Positions 16,886 through 26,077 of a stretch of DNA of 64,000 bases are shown here, piece by piece; position 1 is the first letter of the stretch; each line of letters opens with the position of its first letter. The position numbers were made by a program, and so were the translations under genes. Below the pieces are notes generated by a model that did no database searches, was not told the DNA's origin, and was given only the letters and a program-made list of their open reading frames with translations. The DNA is from Sediminicoccus sp. KRV36 (GTDB taxonomy: Bacteria; Pseudomonadota; Alphaproteobacteria; Acetobacterales; Acetobacteraceae): assembly GCF_023243115.1 (NCBI RefSeq), contig NZ_CP085081.1:3286001-3350000 (forward strand), in the 5' to 3' direction.

Positions 16886-18871
16886 TCAGCCAGCCCCCAG
16901 CGCTCCCGGCATGGCCGCAAGTTCCCCCGCCGGCAAATGGCAGGCGATGCGATGCGCCGCGCCGAACTCCCGGATCGGCGGCACCTCCGTGTCGCAGATC
17001 GCGCCGATATGCCGCGGGCAGCGATGCGCAAAGCGGCAGCCAGCACTTCCCTGAGCGGTGGAGACATCGCCCTTGAGGCGGATGCGCCCGGCGGCGCGCC
17101 CATGCGCCCCCACCACCGGCACAGCCGAAAGCAGCGCCTCCGTGTAGGGATGATAGGGCGGTGCCAGTACCTGTGCGGCCGGGCCTTCCTCGACGATGCC
17201 GCCGCGATACATGACCGCAATGCGATCCGCGATATGCGCCACCACGCCGATATCATGCGAGATGAACAGATAGGCCACGCCCAATGCATCGCGCAGATCG
17301 GTCAGCAGGTTCAGCACCGCCGCCTGGACCGAGACATCGAGTGCTGAGACCGCCTCGTCACACACCAGAAAATCCGGCTGGCTGGCCAGCGCGCGGGCGA
17401 TGCCGATGCGCTGCTTCTCACCCCCCGACATCTGGTGCGGATAGCGGCTGCGATAGCTGGGGGGCAGGCGCACCAGTTCCAGCAGACGCTCCACCTCGCG
17501 CGTTGCGGCGGCACCATTGGCAATGCCAAAGCGGGTCAGTGGCCGGCGCAGCGCTTCATCCACCGTCTGGCGCGGATTGAGCGATGAATCCGGGTTCTGG
17601 AAGACGATCTGCGCGCGGCGGCGGAATTCGGTGGAAGCCTCGGGCGGGATGGCTTTGCCGTCAAACCGGATGGCGCCGGAATCCGAGGCGATGAGGCGCA
17701 GCACCAGCCGGCCGAGCGTGGATTTCCCGCAGCCGGATTCACCCACCAGGCCCAGTACCTCACCACGGCCGATATTGAGCGAGACGCCATCCACCGCCCG
17801 CACCCCGGCGCGCTTGCGAAAGACGCCACCCCCGCCAAAGCTGCGGCTGAGGCTATCGGCCTGGAGCAGCGGCGTGGGCACGGGGCGCACCACGGCCTCC
17901 GGCGCAGGCGGGATGGGCCAGGGCGCGCCGGCGATCTCACTGATGCGATGGCAACGCGTAAGGCGCGATGCCCCCAGCAGCGCCTGCGGCCCAGCGCAGG
18001 CCTCCACCGCGAAGGGGCAACGCGGCTGGAAATTGCAGCCGGCCATGGGCTGCGTCAGATCCGGCAAGCCGCCCGGAATGGGGGCGAGGCGCGCCATGCG
18101 GCCGCGATCCACGCGCGGCAGGGCGCCCAACAATCCGCGTGTATAGGGATGGCTGGGTGCCGCCAACACTTCGGCGCAAGGGCCCTGCTCCACCACACGG
18201 CCGGCATAGAGCACGGTCAGGTCGTCGCAGAGCCGATCCACGATGCCGAGATTGTGGCTGACCAGCAGCATGGACACACCACGCTCATGCCGCAGCTTCT
18301 CCAGCAGGTCCAGGATCTGCGCTTCCACCGTGACGTCGAGGGCCGTGGTCGGCTCATCCAGCAGGAGCAACTCGGGCTCGCAGGCCAGTGCGGTTGCAAT
18401 CACCGCGCGCTGCTTCATGCCGCCCGAGAGTTGGTGCGGATAAGCGCGCGCCACTTCCGCCGCACGGGCGATGCCCATTTCGCCAAGCAGCGTTACGGCG
18501 CGGGCCCATGCGGCTTCGCGCGGCATGGCCTGATGCTGGATCAAGGGCTCGGCCACCTGGAAGCCGATGGTCAGCGAGGGGTTGAGGGCAGCGGCCGGAT
18601 CCTGGAACACAACGCCAATGCGGCGGCCGCGCAAGCGTGCGGCGGCTTCGCGCAGATCCTCGCCATCGAAGCGCAACGCGTCGCAGGTGAGGGTAGCGCC
18701 CTGGCCCAGCAGGCCGAGCAAGGCCAGCACGACGGAGGACTTGCCCGAACCGCTTTCCCCCACCAACCCCATTGCACCGCCGCGTGGAATGGCGAGAGAG
18801 ACGTCCTGCAACGCATGCACTGACCCACGCTGGGTGGCGTATTGCAGCGACATCCGCTCGATCGAGAGCAT
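16886..18871 (-). CDS. Fused double ATPase of a peptide ABC importer (DppD-DppF type)
   Basis: 661 residues containing two complete ABC ATPases of the oligopeptide/nickel family, as in GsiA or YejF. Half 1: Walker A GESGSGKS (38-45), signature LSGGMKQR, Walker B LLLLDEPTTALD, then a cysteine-rich CNFQPRCPFAVEAC tail. Half 2: Walker A GESGCGKS near residue 375, signature MSGGEKQR, and Walker B with CDEAVSALDVS, then CRFAHRCPRH. Each tail can hold an Fe-S cluster in relatives. The ATG at 18871 overlaps the permease stop (TGATG). It is the last gene of the DUF1028/binding protein/permease operon. Confidence 0.93.
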   Translation of the reverse strand: MLSIERMSLQYATQRGSVHALQDVSLAIPRGGAMGLVGESGSGKSSVVLALLGLLGQGATLTCDALRFDGEDLREAAARLRGRRIGVVFQDPAAALNPSLTIGFQVAEPLIQHQAMPREAAWARAVTLLGEMGIARAAEVARAYPHQLSGGMKQRAVIATALACEPELLLLDEPTTALDVTVEAQILDLLEKLRHERGVSMLLVSHNLGIVDRLCDDLTVLYAGRVVEQGPCAEVLAAPSHPYTRGLLGALPRVDRGRMARLAPIPGGLPDLTQPMAGCNFQPRCPFAVEACAGPQALLGASRLTRCHRISEIAGAPWPIPPAPEAVVRPVPTPLLQADSLSRSFGGGGVFRKRAGVRAVDGVSLNIGRGEVLGLVGESGCGKSTLGRLVLRLIASDSGAIRFDGKAIPPEASTEFRRRAQIVFQNPDSSLNPRQTVDEALRRPLTRFGIANGAAATREVERLLELVRLPPSYRSRYPHQMSGGEKQRIGIARALASQPDFLVCDEAVSALDVSVQAAVLNLLTDLRDALGVAYLFISHDIGVVAHIADRIAVMYRGGIVEEGPAAQVLAPPYHPYTEALLSAVPVVGAHGRAAGRIRLKGDVSTAQGSAGCRFAHRCPRHIGAICDTEVPPIREFGAAHRIACHLPAGELAAMPGALGAG

Positions 18872-19692
18872 CAATGTCCGCGCCCCCGTAAACGCGGATC
18901 AAGCAGGTCCCGCAGCCCCTCGCCCACGATGTTGACCGCGATCAGCAGCACGCAAAGACACAGGCCGGGAGCGAGGCCGATCCAGGGCGCCTCACTGATG
19001 AAAGGGCGGCTCTCCGCGATCATCAGGCCCCATTCGCTGTCTGGCGGCTGCGGGCCGAGACCAAGGAAGCTCAGCGCGGAACCAAGCAGGATGGCAAAGG
19101 TGATGCGCAGGGCCGTCTCGACGATCAGCGGCGGCCAGGCATTGGGCAGGATTTCGCGCACCAGGATGTGGTATCCGCCCTCGCCCCGCGCCCGCGCTGC
19201 CTCCACGAAATCCTCCGAGAGCAGATCGAGTGCGACGGCGCGGGCCACGCGCGTCATGATCGGCACATAGACCAGGCCCACGGCAAGGATGGTCTTGCCC
19301 AGGCCAGGCTCGGTCACGGCCAGGATGAGAAGCCCGAGCAACACGGGCGGAATGGAGATCATCAAGTCCACGCCGCGCATGATGGCCTCCTCCGCCCAGC
19401 CACGGCGAAACGCGGCCACGAGGCCCAGCGGCACGCCGATGGCAAGCGAAATGGCGGTGGCGCCGAACCCCATGAGCAGCGAGTGATGCGCACCCGCCAG
19501 CACGCGCGAAAACACATCCCGCCCGAATTCATCCGTGCCGAACCAGTAGGTGCTGGATGGCGGTTGCAGCCTGGCGCGGACATTGAAGGCATCCGGCTCA
19601 AAAGGCGCGATCCAGGGGCCGAGAATGGCCAGAATCACGATAGCCGTGACAATCACGCCGCCCACCCAGAGCGTGCGCGGGATATGATTCAT
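18871..19692 (-). CDS. Peptide ABC importer permease, DppC type
   Basis: Inner-membrane permease of 273 residues with the OppC_N start (HIPRTLWVGGVIVTAIVILAI) and the ABC coupling loop EAARARGEGGYHILVREILPNAWP (EAA motif). About six membrane spans are visible. The ATG at 19692 overlaps the upstream permease stop by four bases, and its own stop overlaps the ATPase start. It forms the translocation pore with the DppB-type partner. Confidence 0.93.
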   Translation of the reverse strand: MNHIPRTLWVGGVIVTAIVILAILGPWIAPFEPDAFNVRARLQPPSSTYWFGTDEFGRDVFSRVLAGAHHSLLMGFGATAISLAIGVPLGLVAAFRRGWAEEAIMRGVDLMISIPPVLLGLLILAVTEPGLGKTILAVGLVYVPIMTRVARAVALDLLSEDFVEAARARGEGGYHILVREILPNAWPPLIVETALRITFAILLGSALSFLGLGPQPPDSEWGLMIAESRPFISEAPWIGLAPGLCLCVLLIAVNIVGEGLRDLLDPRLRGRGH

Positions 19693-20648
19693 CCGGCCGT
19701 GCCGCTCACGCGAATGCGCGGGTTCAACACGGCGTAGAGGATATCCGCCACGAGATTGGCCAGCGCATAGATCGCGGTGATGACGATCATGCCGCCCATC
19801 ATCAGCGGAATGTCCTGGTTATCAATCGCGTAGATCAGCATGCGGCCCAAGCCCGGGAAGGCGAAGACGCTCTCCACCACCACGATGCCGCCGATGAGGA
19901 TGCCGACATCCACCGCCAGCACGGTGATGGTGGGCAGCAGCGCATTGGGCAAAGCGTGGCGGCGCAGAACGATATGCTCAGGCAGGCCCTTGGCGCGGGC
20001 GGCCAGCACATACTTGCTCTCGATGGCTTCGAGCATGGAGGAGCGCGTGAGGCGCGAGACATGCGCGATCAAGCCCAGCACCAGCGTCGAGACGGGCAGG
20101 ATCAGATGCTCGGCCCAGCCGAGAAATCCGCCATCCGCGAGCGGCGTGTAGCCCGTGGCCGGCAGCCAGCCGAGCCAGACGGCGAAGAAGATGATCACCA
20201 GGATGCACCAGAAGAACTCCGGCACGGCGATGAAAAAATACTGCATCAGCGTGAGGCCGCGATCCGCCCAGGAGCCCACATGCGTGGCCGAATGAATACC
20301 CAGCGCGATCCCGATGATCGCCACCAGCACGATGCTGATGGAAGCGAGGATCGCCGAGCGGCCCAAGGCCTCCAGGATCACGGGGCCCGCGGGACGGTCC
20401 ATGGTCAGGGACTGGCCGAAATCCCCGCGCATGAGGCCGCTGAACCAGCGCCAATATTGCTCATACAAAGGCAGGTTAAGCCCGAGCCTCTCCTCCAGCG
20501 CGGCAATCGACGCGTTGGTCGCGAACTCGCCCAGGATCATGTGCGCGACGCTGCCGGGCAAGATATGCACGATGGCAAAGACGAGGATCGTCATCGCCCA
20601 AAGGACGAAGACGACCGAGAGGAAGCGCCGGGCAAGGAAGCCCGCCAT
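19689..20648 (-). CDS. Peptide ABC importer permease, DppB type
   Basis: Inner-membrane permease of 319 residues. The N-terminus FLARRFLSVVFVLWAMTILVFAIVHILPG is the usual DppB first span, and the coupling loop is YVLAARAKGLPEHIVLRRHALPNALLPT. Its start (ATG at 20648) overlaps the binding-protein stop as TGATG. It pairs with the DppC-type permease downstream. The long periplasmic loop after span 1 (about residues 35-95) is family-typical. Confidence 0.93.
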   Translation of the reverse strand: MAGFLARRFLSVVFVLWAMTILVFAIVHILPGSVAHMILGEFATNASIAALEERLGLNLPLYEQYWRWFSGLMRGDFGQSLTMDRPAGPVILEALGRSAILASISIVLVAIIGIALGIHSATHVGSWADRGLTLMQYFFIAVPEFFWCILVIIFFAVWLGWLPATGYTPLADGGFLGWAEHLILPVSTLVLGLIAHVSRLTRSSMLEAIESKYVLAARAKGLPEHIVLRRHALPNALLPTITVLAVDVGILIGGIVVVESVFAFPGLGRMLIYAIDNQDIPLMMGGMIVITAIYALANLVADILYAVLNPRIRVSGTAG

Positions 20649-22162
20649 CAGGAGGCGATAAATCCGGCCCTGAGATCAAACCAGCGCATCGGGTGCGTCT
20701 TCACATCCTTCACTGCGCTGCGATAGGCGCAGGCGAATTTCTGGGCATAGGCGATGTAGCCGGGCGGGTTCTCCACCATGGCGCGCTGCATCGCCACGTA
20801 ATGCGTCTTCTGCTGCGTCAGATCGCCGGTCAGGCGCGCGGCTTCGAGTGCGGCATCCACGCGCGGCTCGTTATACATCCACAGCCGCTCATTCTGGCTG
20901 CCGCGCGAATGCAGGAAAGGGAAGGTGGAGGTATCAATCGTCGGGCGCGCGAAATAGCCGTCGATATAGGCCGGCGCCTTGCCTGCCACCTCGGCCGAGT
21001 AGCGTGAGAAGGGCACGCGCTGAATGTCAAACTCAAAGCCGGCCGGCCGCGCCATTTGCTGCAAGGTCACACCCAGCCGCTCCCGCACCGGGCGGCCCAC
21101 CGGGATCACCAGCGGCACGCGCAGATTGCCGGTGTGCCCCGCCTCGCGCAGCAGGCGCCGGGCCGTCGCCACATCGGGGCGCGCGGGGAAGGGAATATCG
21201 CTGGCGAAGAAGGGATGGTTGGGCGCGATGGGGCTGTGCGTGGGCGCACCCTCGCCAAACAGCACCGCCTCCGCCACGTCGGCTTTCGCAACCGCCAGGT
21301 TCAGCGCGCGGCGCACGCGCGGGTCATTGAAGGGCGCGATGCTGTTGTTCAGGATGGCGCCATCCCAGGATGCGGTGGGGATGCTCTCCACCCGCACATT
21401 CCGCGCCTCGCGCAGGGCGCGGATATTCTCGGGGCCGAGGTCCCAGACCACGTCCAGATCGCCCGCCTGGAGGGCTGCGATACGCACCGACATCTCGGGC
21501 AGGATGCGCATTTCCACCGCATCGAAACGCGGCCCGGCCTCCCAGTAATTCGGATTGCGCGCGTAGCTGACGCGGTCGCCCGGCGCGTAGCTGCGAAACA
21601 CGAAAGGCCCGGTGCCGATGGGGTTCGTCGCCAGCTCATCCAGCTTGTCAGCGGGGACGATCTTCACCTGGCGGTCGGAGAGGATGTCGGCAAAGCCGCC
21701 ATAGGCATAGGAAAGGCGGAAGATCACCGTGTAGGGGTCGGGCGCTTCCATCCGCTCGATCATGTCGTAATTGCTGCGGCTGGCCGCCCCCGTCGCGGGG
21801 TCGAGGATGCGGCGATAGGTCACGATGACGTCATCGGCCGTCATCTCGCGCCCGTGGTGGAACTTCACGCCGCGCCGCAGCTTGAATTCCCAGGTCTTGA
21901 GGTCGGGCGAATAGGTCCAGGATTCCGCCAGCTCGGGCACCACGGCCTGGTCTTCCGTCATCCGCGTCAGGCCGTTGAAGACGAAGACGGAGTGCATGAA
22001 CTCCTCGCCGATCGTGGTCTTGGCGGGATCGAGTGCGCGCAGATTGGCGCTCATCGCGATGCGCAAGGTGCCGCCACCGGCCTGTGATGCGCCGGGGCGC
22101 GGCAGGGCGACGGCGCTGACCAGGGCGGGGATGGCCAAGGCAGAACGGCGGGGGAGCAGCAT
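20648..22162 (-). CDS. Peptide ABC importer substrate-binding protein (SBP family 5)
   Basis: Periplasmic receptor of 504 residues. The signal peptide is MLLPRRSALAIPALVSAVAL with a twin-arginine-like start. Family 5 hallmarks are LDPAKTTIGEEFMHSVFVFNGLT, AESWTYSPDLKTWEFKLRRGVKFHHG and VVWDLGPENI. An AGGAGAG ribosome site precedes the ATG. Ligand could be di/oligopeptides, glutathione or another small peptide-like molecule; sequence alone does not decide. It lies 16 bases downstream of the DUF1028 gene. Confidence 0.93.
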   Translation of the reverse strand: MLLPRRSALAIPALVSAVALPRPGASQAGGGTLRIAMSANLRALDPAKTTIGEEFMHSVFVFNGLTRMTEDQAVVPELAESWTYSPDLKTWEFKLRRGVKFHHGREMTADDVIVTYRRILDPATGAASRSNYDMIERMEAPDPYTVIFRLSYAYGGFADILSDRQVKIVPADKLDELATNPIGTGPFVFRSYAPGDRVSYARNPNYWEAGPRFDAVEMRILPEMSVRIAALQAGDLDVVWDLGPENIRALREARNVRVESIPTASWDGAILNNSIAPFNDPRVRRALNLAVAKADVAEAVLFGEGAPTHSPIAPNHPFFASDIPFPARPDVATARRLLREAGHTGNLRVPLVIPVGRPVRERLGVTLQQMARPAGFEFDIQRVPFSRYSAEVAGKAPAYIDGYFARPTIDTSTFPFLHSRGSQNERLWMYNEPRVDAALEAARLTGDLTQQKTHYVAMQRAMVENPPGYIAYAQKFACAYRSAVKDVKTHPMRWFDLRAGFIAS

Positions 22163-22178
22163 GGGGGTCTCTCCTGGT

Positions 22179-22838
22179 TCAGATCACGCCGGGTGCGGCG
22201 TCGGGATCTAGGGCGCGGGTGACGAATTCCCGCATGGAAGGGGCATAGGCATCCCAGAGCGCACGCAGCGCGGTCATGGCGTCGGGCGCCAGGTCCACAC
22301 GCAAATCCACCAGCGGGAAGATCTCCTTTTCCATCACCACTAGCGCGGCCGAGATCACGGGCTTGCCCTCGCCGCCCGCGGCCTCGCCCGCCTCCATGGC
22401 GCGCACCAGGCGCTCGGCCAGCGGCTGGTCGGCGCTGGCCGTGAAGGCGGCGGCCATGGCGGCGGGGACACGATCATTTGCCAGGATATTGCCCAGCGCC
22501 ACGCAATCCGGGACATGCACGGCATTCAGCGCGGGCTTCACCGCGGCCCCATGGAAATGCGCGGTGCGGCCTCGTGCGTCGAGCACGGCCAGCTGCCGCC
22601 ACTTGTGATGCGGCGTGCTGGCAACGAGTGCGGCCAGCGTCTCCTCCGCCGAGCAGCCGCTGCGCAGCAATTCCAGCCCGCGTGGTCCCAGGCGCGGATC
22701 GGTGCGGTGCTGCGTCAGCACGCCCCCCACGCCGGGGGCCACATGCGGCACGCGGGAGCCGACGGCGATGCTGGAGGTGGTCACGGCGGCGCCGAATTGC
22801 CCGGTGCGGGCGCATCGGCCGAGGAGCGAATAGGTCAT
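22179..22838 (-). CDS. DUF1028 family protein, Ntn-hydrolase-like
   Basis: Cytoplasmic 219-residue protein with the DUF1028 pattern: TYSLLGRCARTGQFGAAVTTSSIAVGSRVPH, then GVLTQHRTDPRLGPRGLELL and VAL(G)NILAND. The family has an Ntn-hydrolase-like fold and is often encoded with peptide ABC importers, but no reaction is established. Here it is the first gene of such an operon, 16 bases before the binding protein, which supports a role in processing the imported compound. Confidence 0.85.
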   Translation of the reverse strand: MTYSLLGRCARTGQFGAAVTTSSIAVGSRVPHVAPGVGGVLTQHRTDPRLGPRGLELLRSGCSAEETLAALVASTPHHKWRQLAVLDARGRTAHFHGAAVKPALNAVHVPDCVALGNILANDRVPAAMAAAFTASADQPLAERLVRAMEAGEAAGGEGKPVISAALVVMEKEIFPLVDLRVDLAPDAMTALRALWDAYAPSMREFVTRALDPDAAPGVI

Positions 22839-22942
22839 GGGGGAAGGCTACTCCGCTTCGGGGTCATGTCAGGGGGTGGCGCGGGCGAATGTCCAGAAAA
22901 AAGCGCCGATGCTGCCCAGTGGGGTGGCAATCTGCCCCCGCA

Positions 22943-24241
22943 TCAAGCGGTAATCCGACGCACCGTCGCCTCATCCAGCCTGGGCACGGGGGGTGCGTCG
23001 CTGGCGCAACCGGCCAGCACCAGCAGCGCCGCGATGCTGGCGGCGAGCTTGAGTTGATGCGGGTGCACCTTGTCGGGCGTATCGGCCGGCGTCAGCAGGA
23101 AGCGCATATTGGATTGCGGACGGTCGAAGCCGGCGCAAAGGCGCAGCGCCGGGATGCCGTGCCGCAGATAATTCGCATGGTCCGAATTGCCCATGAAGGG
23201 CGCGCTGATGCCCACTGACAAGCCCGCCGGGCTCAGCGCCGCCGCCAGGAATTCCGCCATGCCGGGCACGCCGCTGGTCAGCGCCGTGAGGCCCTCGGCC
23301 CCGGCCAGCGAATCCAGGTTCACATTCAGCACGCGCTTGGCGCGCTGATCCGGCGCCAGCTGCGCCAGATGCGCGGCGGAGCCCAGCAGCGCCCATTCCT
23401 CGATGTTGAAGAGCCCCACCTGCACGCCGCGCGCGAGGCCCGGCACGATGTCGCGGATCGCCTCGATCACCGTCAGCGCACAAGCGAGGCCGGTGGCATT
23501 GTCGATCGCCGAGCAAGCGAGGTCATGGCCATCAATATGGGCGGAGAGCACCACCAGCTCCTCGCCCTGGCCGGGCACGGTGGCCAGCAGGTTTTCCGCG
23601 TGACGATCCTCGAAGACGCCCTCCACGAAAAAGCGAATGCGGCTTCCGGATTGCGCGGACAACGCCGCCCCTGCCTCGTGGGACAAGCCCGCGCAGGGGA
23701 TGTTGCCCGGCGCCCCGTTGCCAGCTGAGCCAGTCACCGGCAGCAGCCCCGGCTCATGGCAGGCAATCAGGAAGCCCGCCGCCCCGGCATCGCGCGCGCA
23801 TTCGTATTTCTTCCGGCGGTGCATGTGCCCGGTACCGACCATGAATTCATGCCGGACCAGGATGATGGCACCCCGCACCGCCTCGCCCGCCGCCAGGATT
23901 TGCTCGGGCGTGCCGCGGCCGAGATCGAGCAGCCTGGCCTCCAGCCCCTCGGGCGGGGTGGCGGGGGAGCGGCCCAGCGCCTCGGCCGGATGAGTGGTGC
24001 CGGCGGCATCCACCACGCGCGCGCCGATGCGCGTCCAGCCGCAATAGGGGATTGCCTCGCGCGTCACGGCGGCACCCGTCGCTTCAGCCAGGCGTGGCGC
24101 CAGCCATTCGACGGCCGCCTTCTCGCTTGCTGTGCCGGAGAAGCGGCCGCCCGTCGCGCAGATCGCGGCGAAATCTTCGGCGATGCGGGGCGAGGCCCAG
24201 ATGCGGCCGAGCACGGTTTCCATCACGCCTGGCTTGAGCAT
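22943..24241 (-). CDS. M28-family metallopeptidase with PA domain
   Basis: 432-residue zinc aminopeptidase-type protein. An inserted PA-like domain (about residues 70-200) is followed by the M28 core: first ligands in LSAHIDGHDLACSAIDNATG, the NIEEWALLG catalytic/ligand Glu pair, and a late SDHANYLRHG histidine. No signal peptide is evident from the ATG at 24241, which has a strong AGGAGG site; upstream extension to 24406 is in an arginine-rich non-native stretch. It would act in the cytoplasm on imported peptides. It lies about 100 bases upstream of the DUF1028 operon on the same strand, and is divergent from the M20 peptidase gene. Confidence 0.87.
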   Translation of the reverse strand: MLKPGVMETVLGRIWASPRIAEDFAAICATGGRFSGTASEKAAVEWLAPRLAEATGAAVTREAIPYCGWTRIGARVVDAAGTTHPAEALGRSPATPPEGLEARLLDLGRGTPEQILAAGEAVRGAIILVRHEFMVGTGHMHRRKKYECARDAGAAGFLIACHEPGLLPVTGSAGNGAPGNIPCAGLSHEAGAALSAQSGSRIRFFVEGVFEDRHAENLLATVPGQGEELVVLSAHIDGHDLACSAIDNATGLACALTVIEAIRDIVPGLARGVQVGLFNIEEWALLGSAAHLAQLAPDQRAKRVLNVNLDSLAGAEGLTALTSGVPGMAEFLAAALSPAGLSVGISAPFMGNSDHANYLRHGIPALRLCAGFDRPQSNMRFLLTPADTPDKVHPHQLKLAASIAALLVLAGCASDAPPVPRLDEATVRRITA

Positions 24242-24323
24242 CGCCGCCTCCTGGATTGCGCCTCCAGGGTGACGCGCCGCGCGGCATCGGTCTAGGCTTG
24301 ACCGGACAAACCCGGAGCGCCCG

Positions 24324-25484
24324 ATGACCGACATCCAACGCCACGCCGCCGGCATGCAGGCGGCCCTCCCCGAAATCCTCGCCATGGCGGAGCGCTGCGT
24401 GAACATTGACAGCGGCAGCTACATGGCCGGCGGCGTGAACGCCGTGATTGATATCTGGGCGGGCATGGCAGCGGGCATGGGCTTCGCGGTGGAGCGCACC
24501 CCCCTGCCCGGCTTTGGCGACCAGATGACGGCGCGGCTGCCGCTCGGCGGCAATGGTCCGCGCATCCTGGTGCTGGGCCATGCGGATACGGTCTGGCCGG
24601 AAGGCATCGCGGCCGTTTGGCCCTTCGCCCACGAAGGCGACCGCATCACCGGCCCCGGCGTGGGCGACATGAAGACCAATGTGGTGATGGCGCTGCACGC
24701 CATCCGCATGCTGCTGGCCGAGAAGGCGCTGGGGCACCTCGCCTCCATCACCCTCTGCATCGTGCCCGATGAGGAGATCGGCAGCCCCGGCAGCCGCGCC
24801 TGGCTGGAGGCGGAATCGCGCGAGGCCGATCTCTGCCTGACGCTGGAGCCCTGCCGCCCCGCTGGCGGCATGGTGGTGGGCCGTGGTGCGGTCGGCGCCT
24901 TCTACCTGAACGCCACGGGCATCACCGCCCATGTGGGTTCCGCGCGGGAAAAGGGAGCTTCGGCCATCGCCGCCCTCGCCGCCCTGGTGGCTCCGCTGGA
25001 GGCACTGGGCGACCCGCCGAACGGGCTTTGCGCCACGGTCGGCATCCTGCGCGGTGGCGAGGCGCGGCAGGTGGTGCCTGGCTCGGCCGAACTCCACCTC
25101 GACCTGCGCGCGCCGGATGACGCGGCGGGCGAGAAACTGCTCGCCGAGGTGCGCGCCATCGCCGCCCGCCCGCCCGCCGATCCGCGCGTGACCATCACCG
25201 CCCGCGGCGGCTTCACCCGCCCGGCCTTCCCGACCCATGCGGGCACGCGGGAACTTTACGCCAAGGCCGAGGGCTTCTGCGCCACGCTGGGTATTCCGGT
25301 GCATCAGGTGGTCTCGCGCGGGGGTTCGGATGGCAGCTTCGCCGCGCGCCTTGGCGTGCCGACGCTCGATGGCCTCGGCCCCATCACGCACGAGACCTGC
25401 AGCCGGCGCGAATGGGTGGAAGTGCCCTCCATCGTCACGCGCGGCGCAGTGCTGGCGGGGCTGATGGCCTCGGCGGGCCGCTGA
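24324..25484 (+). CDS. M20-family metallopeptidase, glutamate carboxypeptidase (CPG2)-like
   Basis: 386-residue zinc hydrolase. Motifs in order are LGHADTVWPEG (first ligand His), GPGVGDMKTNVVMAL (bridging Asp), CIVPDEEIGSPGS (catalytic Glu and ligand) and a late GPITHETCSRREW histidine. The central lid/dimer domain begins near TGITAHVGSAREKGAS. The length matches carboxypeptidase G2-type enzymes that remove C-terminal glutamate. Divergent from the M28 gene with an 82-base gap, so the two peptidases probably share a control region, next to a peptide importer. Confidence 0.9.
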   Translation: MTDIQRHAAGMQAALPEILAMAERCVNIDSGSYMAGGVNAVIDIWAGMAAGMGFAVERTPLPGFGDQMTARLPLGGNGPRILVLGHADTVWPEGIAAVWPFAHEGDRITGPGVGDMKTNVVMALHAIRMLLAEKALGHLASITLCIVPDEEIGSPGSRAWLEAESREADLCLTLEPCRPAGGMVVGRGAVGAFYLNATGITAHVGSAREKGASAIAALAALVAPLEALGDPPNGLCATVGILRGGEARQVVPGSAELHLDLRAPDDAAGEKLLAEVRAIAARPPADPRVTITARGGFTRPAFPTHAGTRELYAKAEGFCATLGIPVHQVVSRGGSDGSFAARLGVPTLDGLGPITHETCSRREWVEVPSIVTRGAVLAGLMASAGR

Positions 25485-26077
25485 AGGAGGGGCTGGACGG
25501 GCTCCAGGCCGAAATCGCGGCCTGCCGGGTTTGCGCGGCCCATCTGCCCGCCGGATGCCGCCCGGTGGTGCGGCTGGGGGCAACGGCACGGCTGCTCGTC
25601 ATCGGCCAGGCGCCCGGCGCCCGCGTGCATGCCAGCGGCACGCCATGGGATGATGCCAGCGGCGCACGTCTGCGCGACTGGATGGGCATATCACCGTTGC
25701 TGTTCTACGACACACGGCACATCGCCATCATGCCCATGGGCTTTTGCTACCCTGGCACGGGCACCAGCGGGGATCTGCCACCGCGCCCGGAATGCGCGCC
25801 ACTGTGGCATCAGCGCGTGCTGGCGCAACTGCCAGAACTCCGCCTGACCTTGCTGGTCGGCAGCTATGCCCAGCGGCGCTATCTGGGTGGCGCAACCAGG
25901 CAAACCGTGGCCCAGACCGTCCAGGGATTTGCCGTATATGGGCCGCGATTCTTCCCGCTGCCCCATCCCTCCTGGCGCAGCACCAACTGGATACGGCGGA
26001 ACCCCTGGTTCGTGACGGAAGTGCTCCCGGCTTTGAAATCCCACGTGGCGGCCTTGCTGGGCGTCAGGGGCGAATGA
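25412..26077 (+). CDS. Uracil-DNA glycosylase family protein (COG1573 type)
   Basis: Up to 221 residues with the UDG fold: VIGQAPGARVHASGTPWDDASG (motif A region), then GFCYPGTG, LLVGSYAQRRYL, and the HPSWRSTNW motif in place of HPS(P/x)R. Near the N-terminus is CRVC, a two-cysteine remnant of the four-cysteine Fe-S site of family 4 UDGs. It may act on uracil or another lesion in DNA. The only ATG (25412) overlaps the M20 gene by 73 bases; no GTG or TTG occurs before the conserved region, although a GGAGGGG lies at the M20 stop. The N-terminal boundary is therefore uncertain. Confidence 0.75.
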   Translation: MGGSALHRHARRSAGGADGLGGPLKEGLDGLQAEIAACRVCAAHLPAGCRPVVRLGATARLLVIGQAPGARVHASGTPWDDASGARLRDWMGISPLLFYDTRHIAIMPMGFCYPGTGTSGDLPPRPECAPLWHQRVLAQLPELRLTLLVGSYAQRRYLGGATRQTVAQTVQGFAVYGPRFFPLPHPSWRSTNWIRRNPWFVTEVLPALKSHVAALLGVRGE

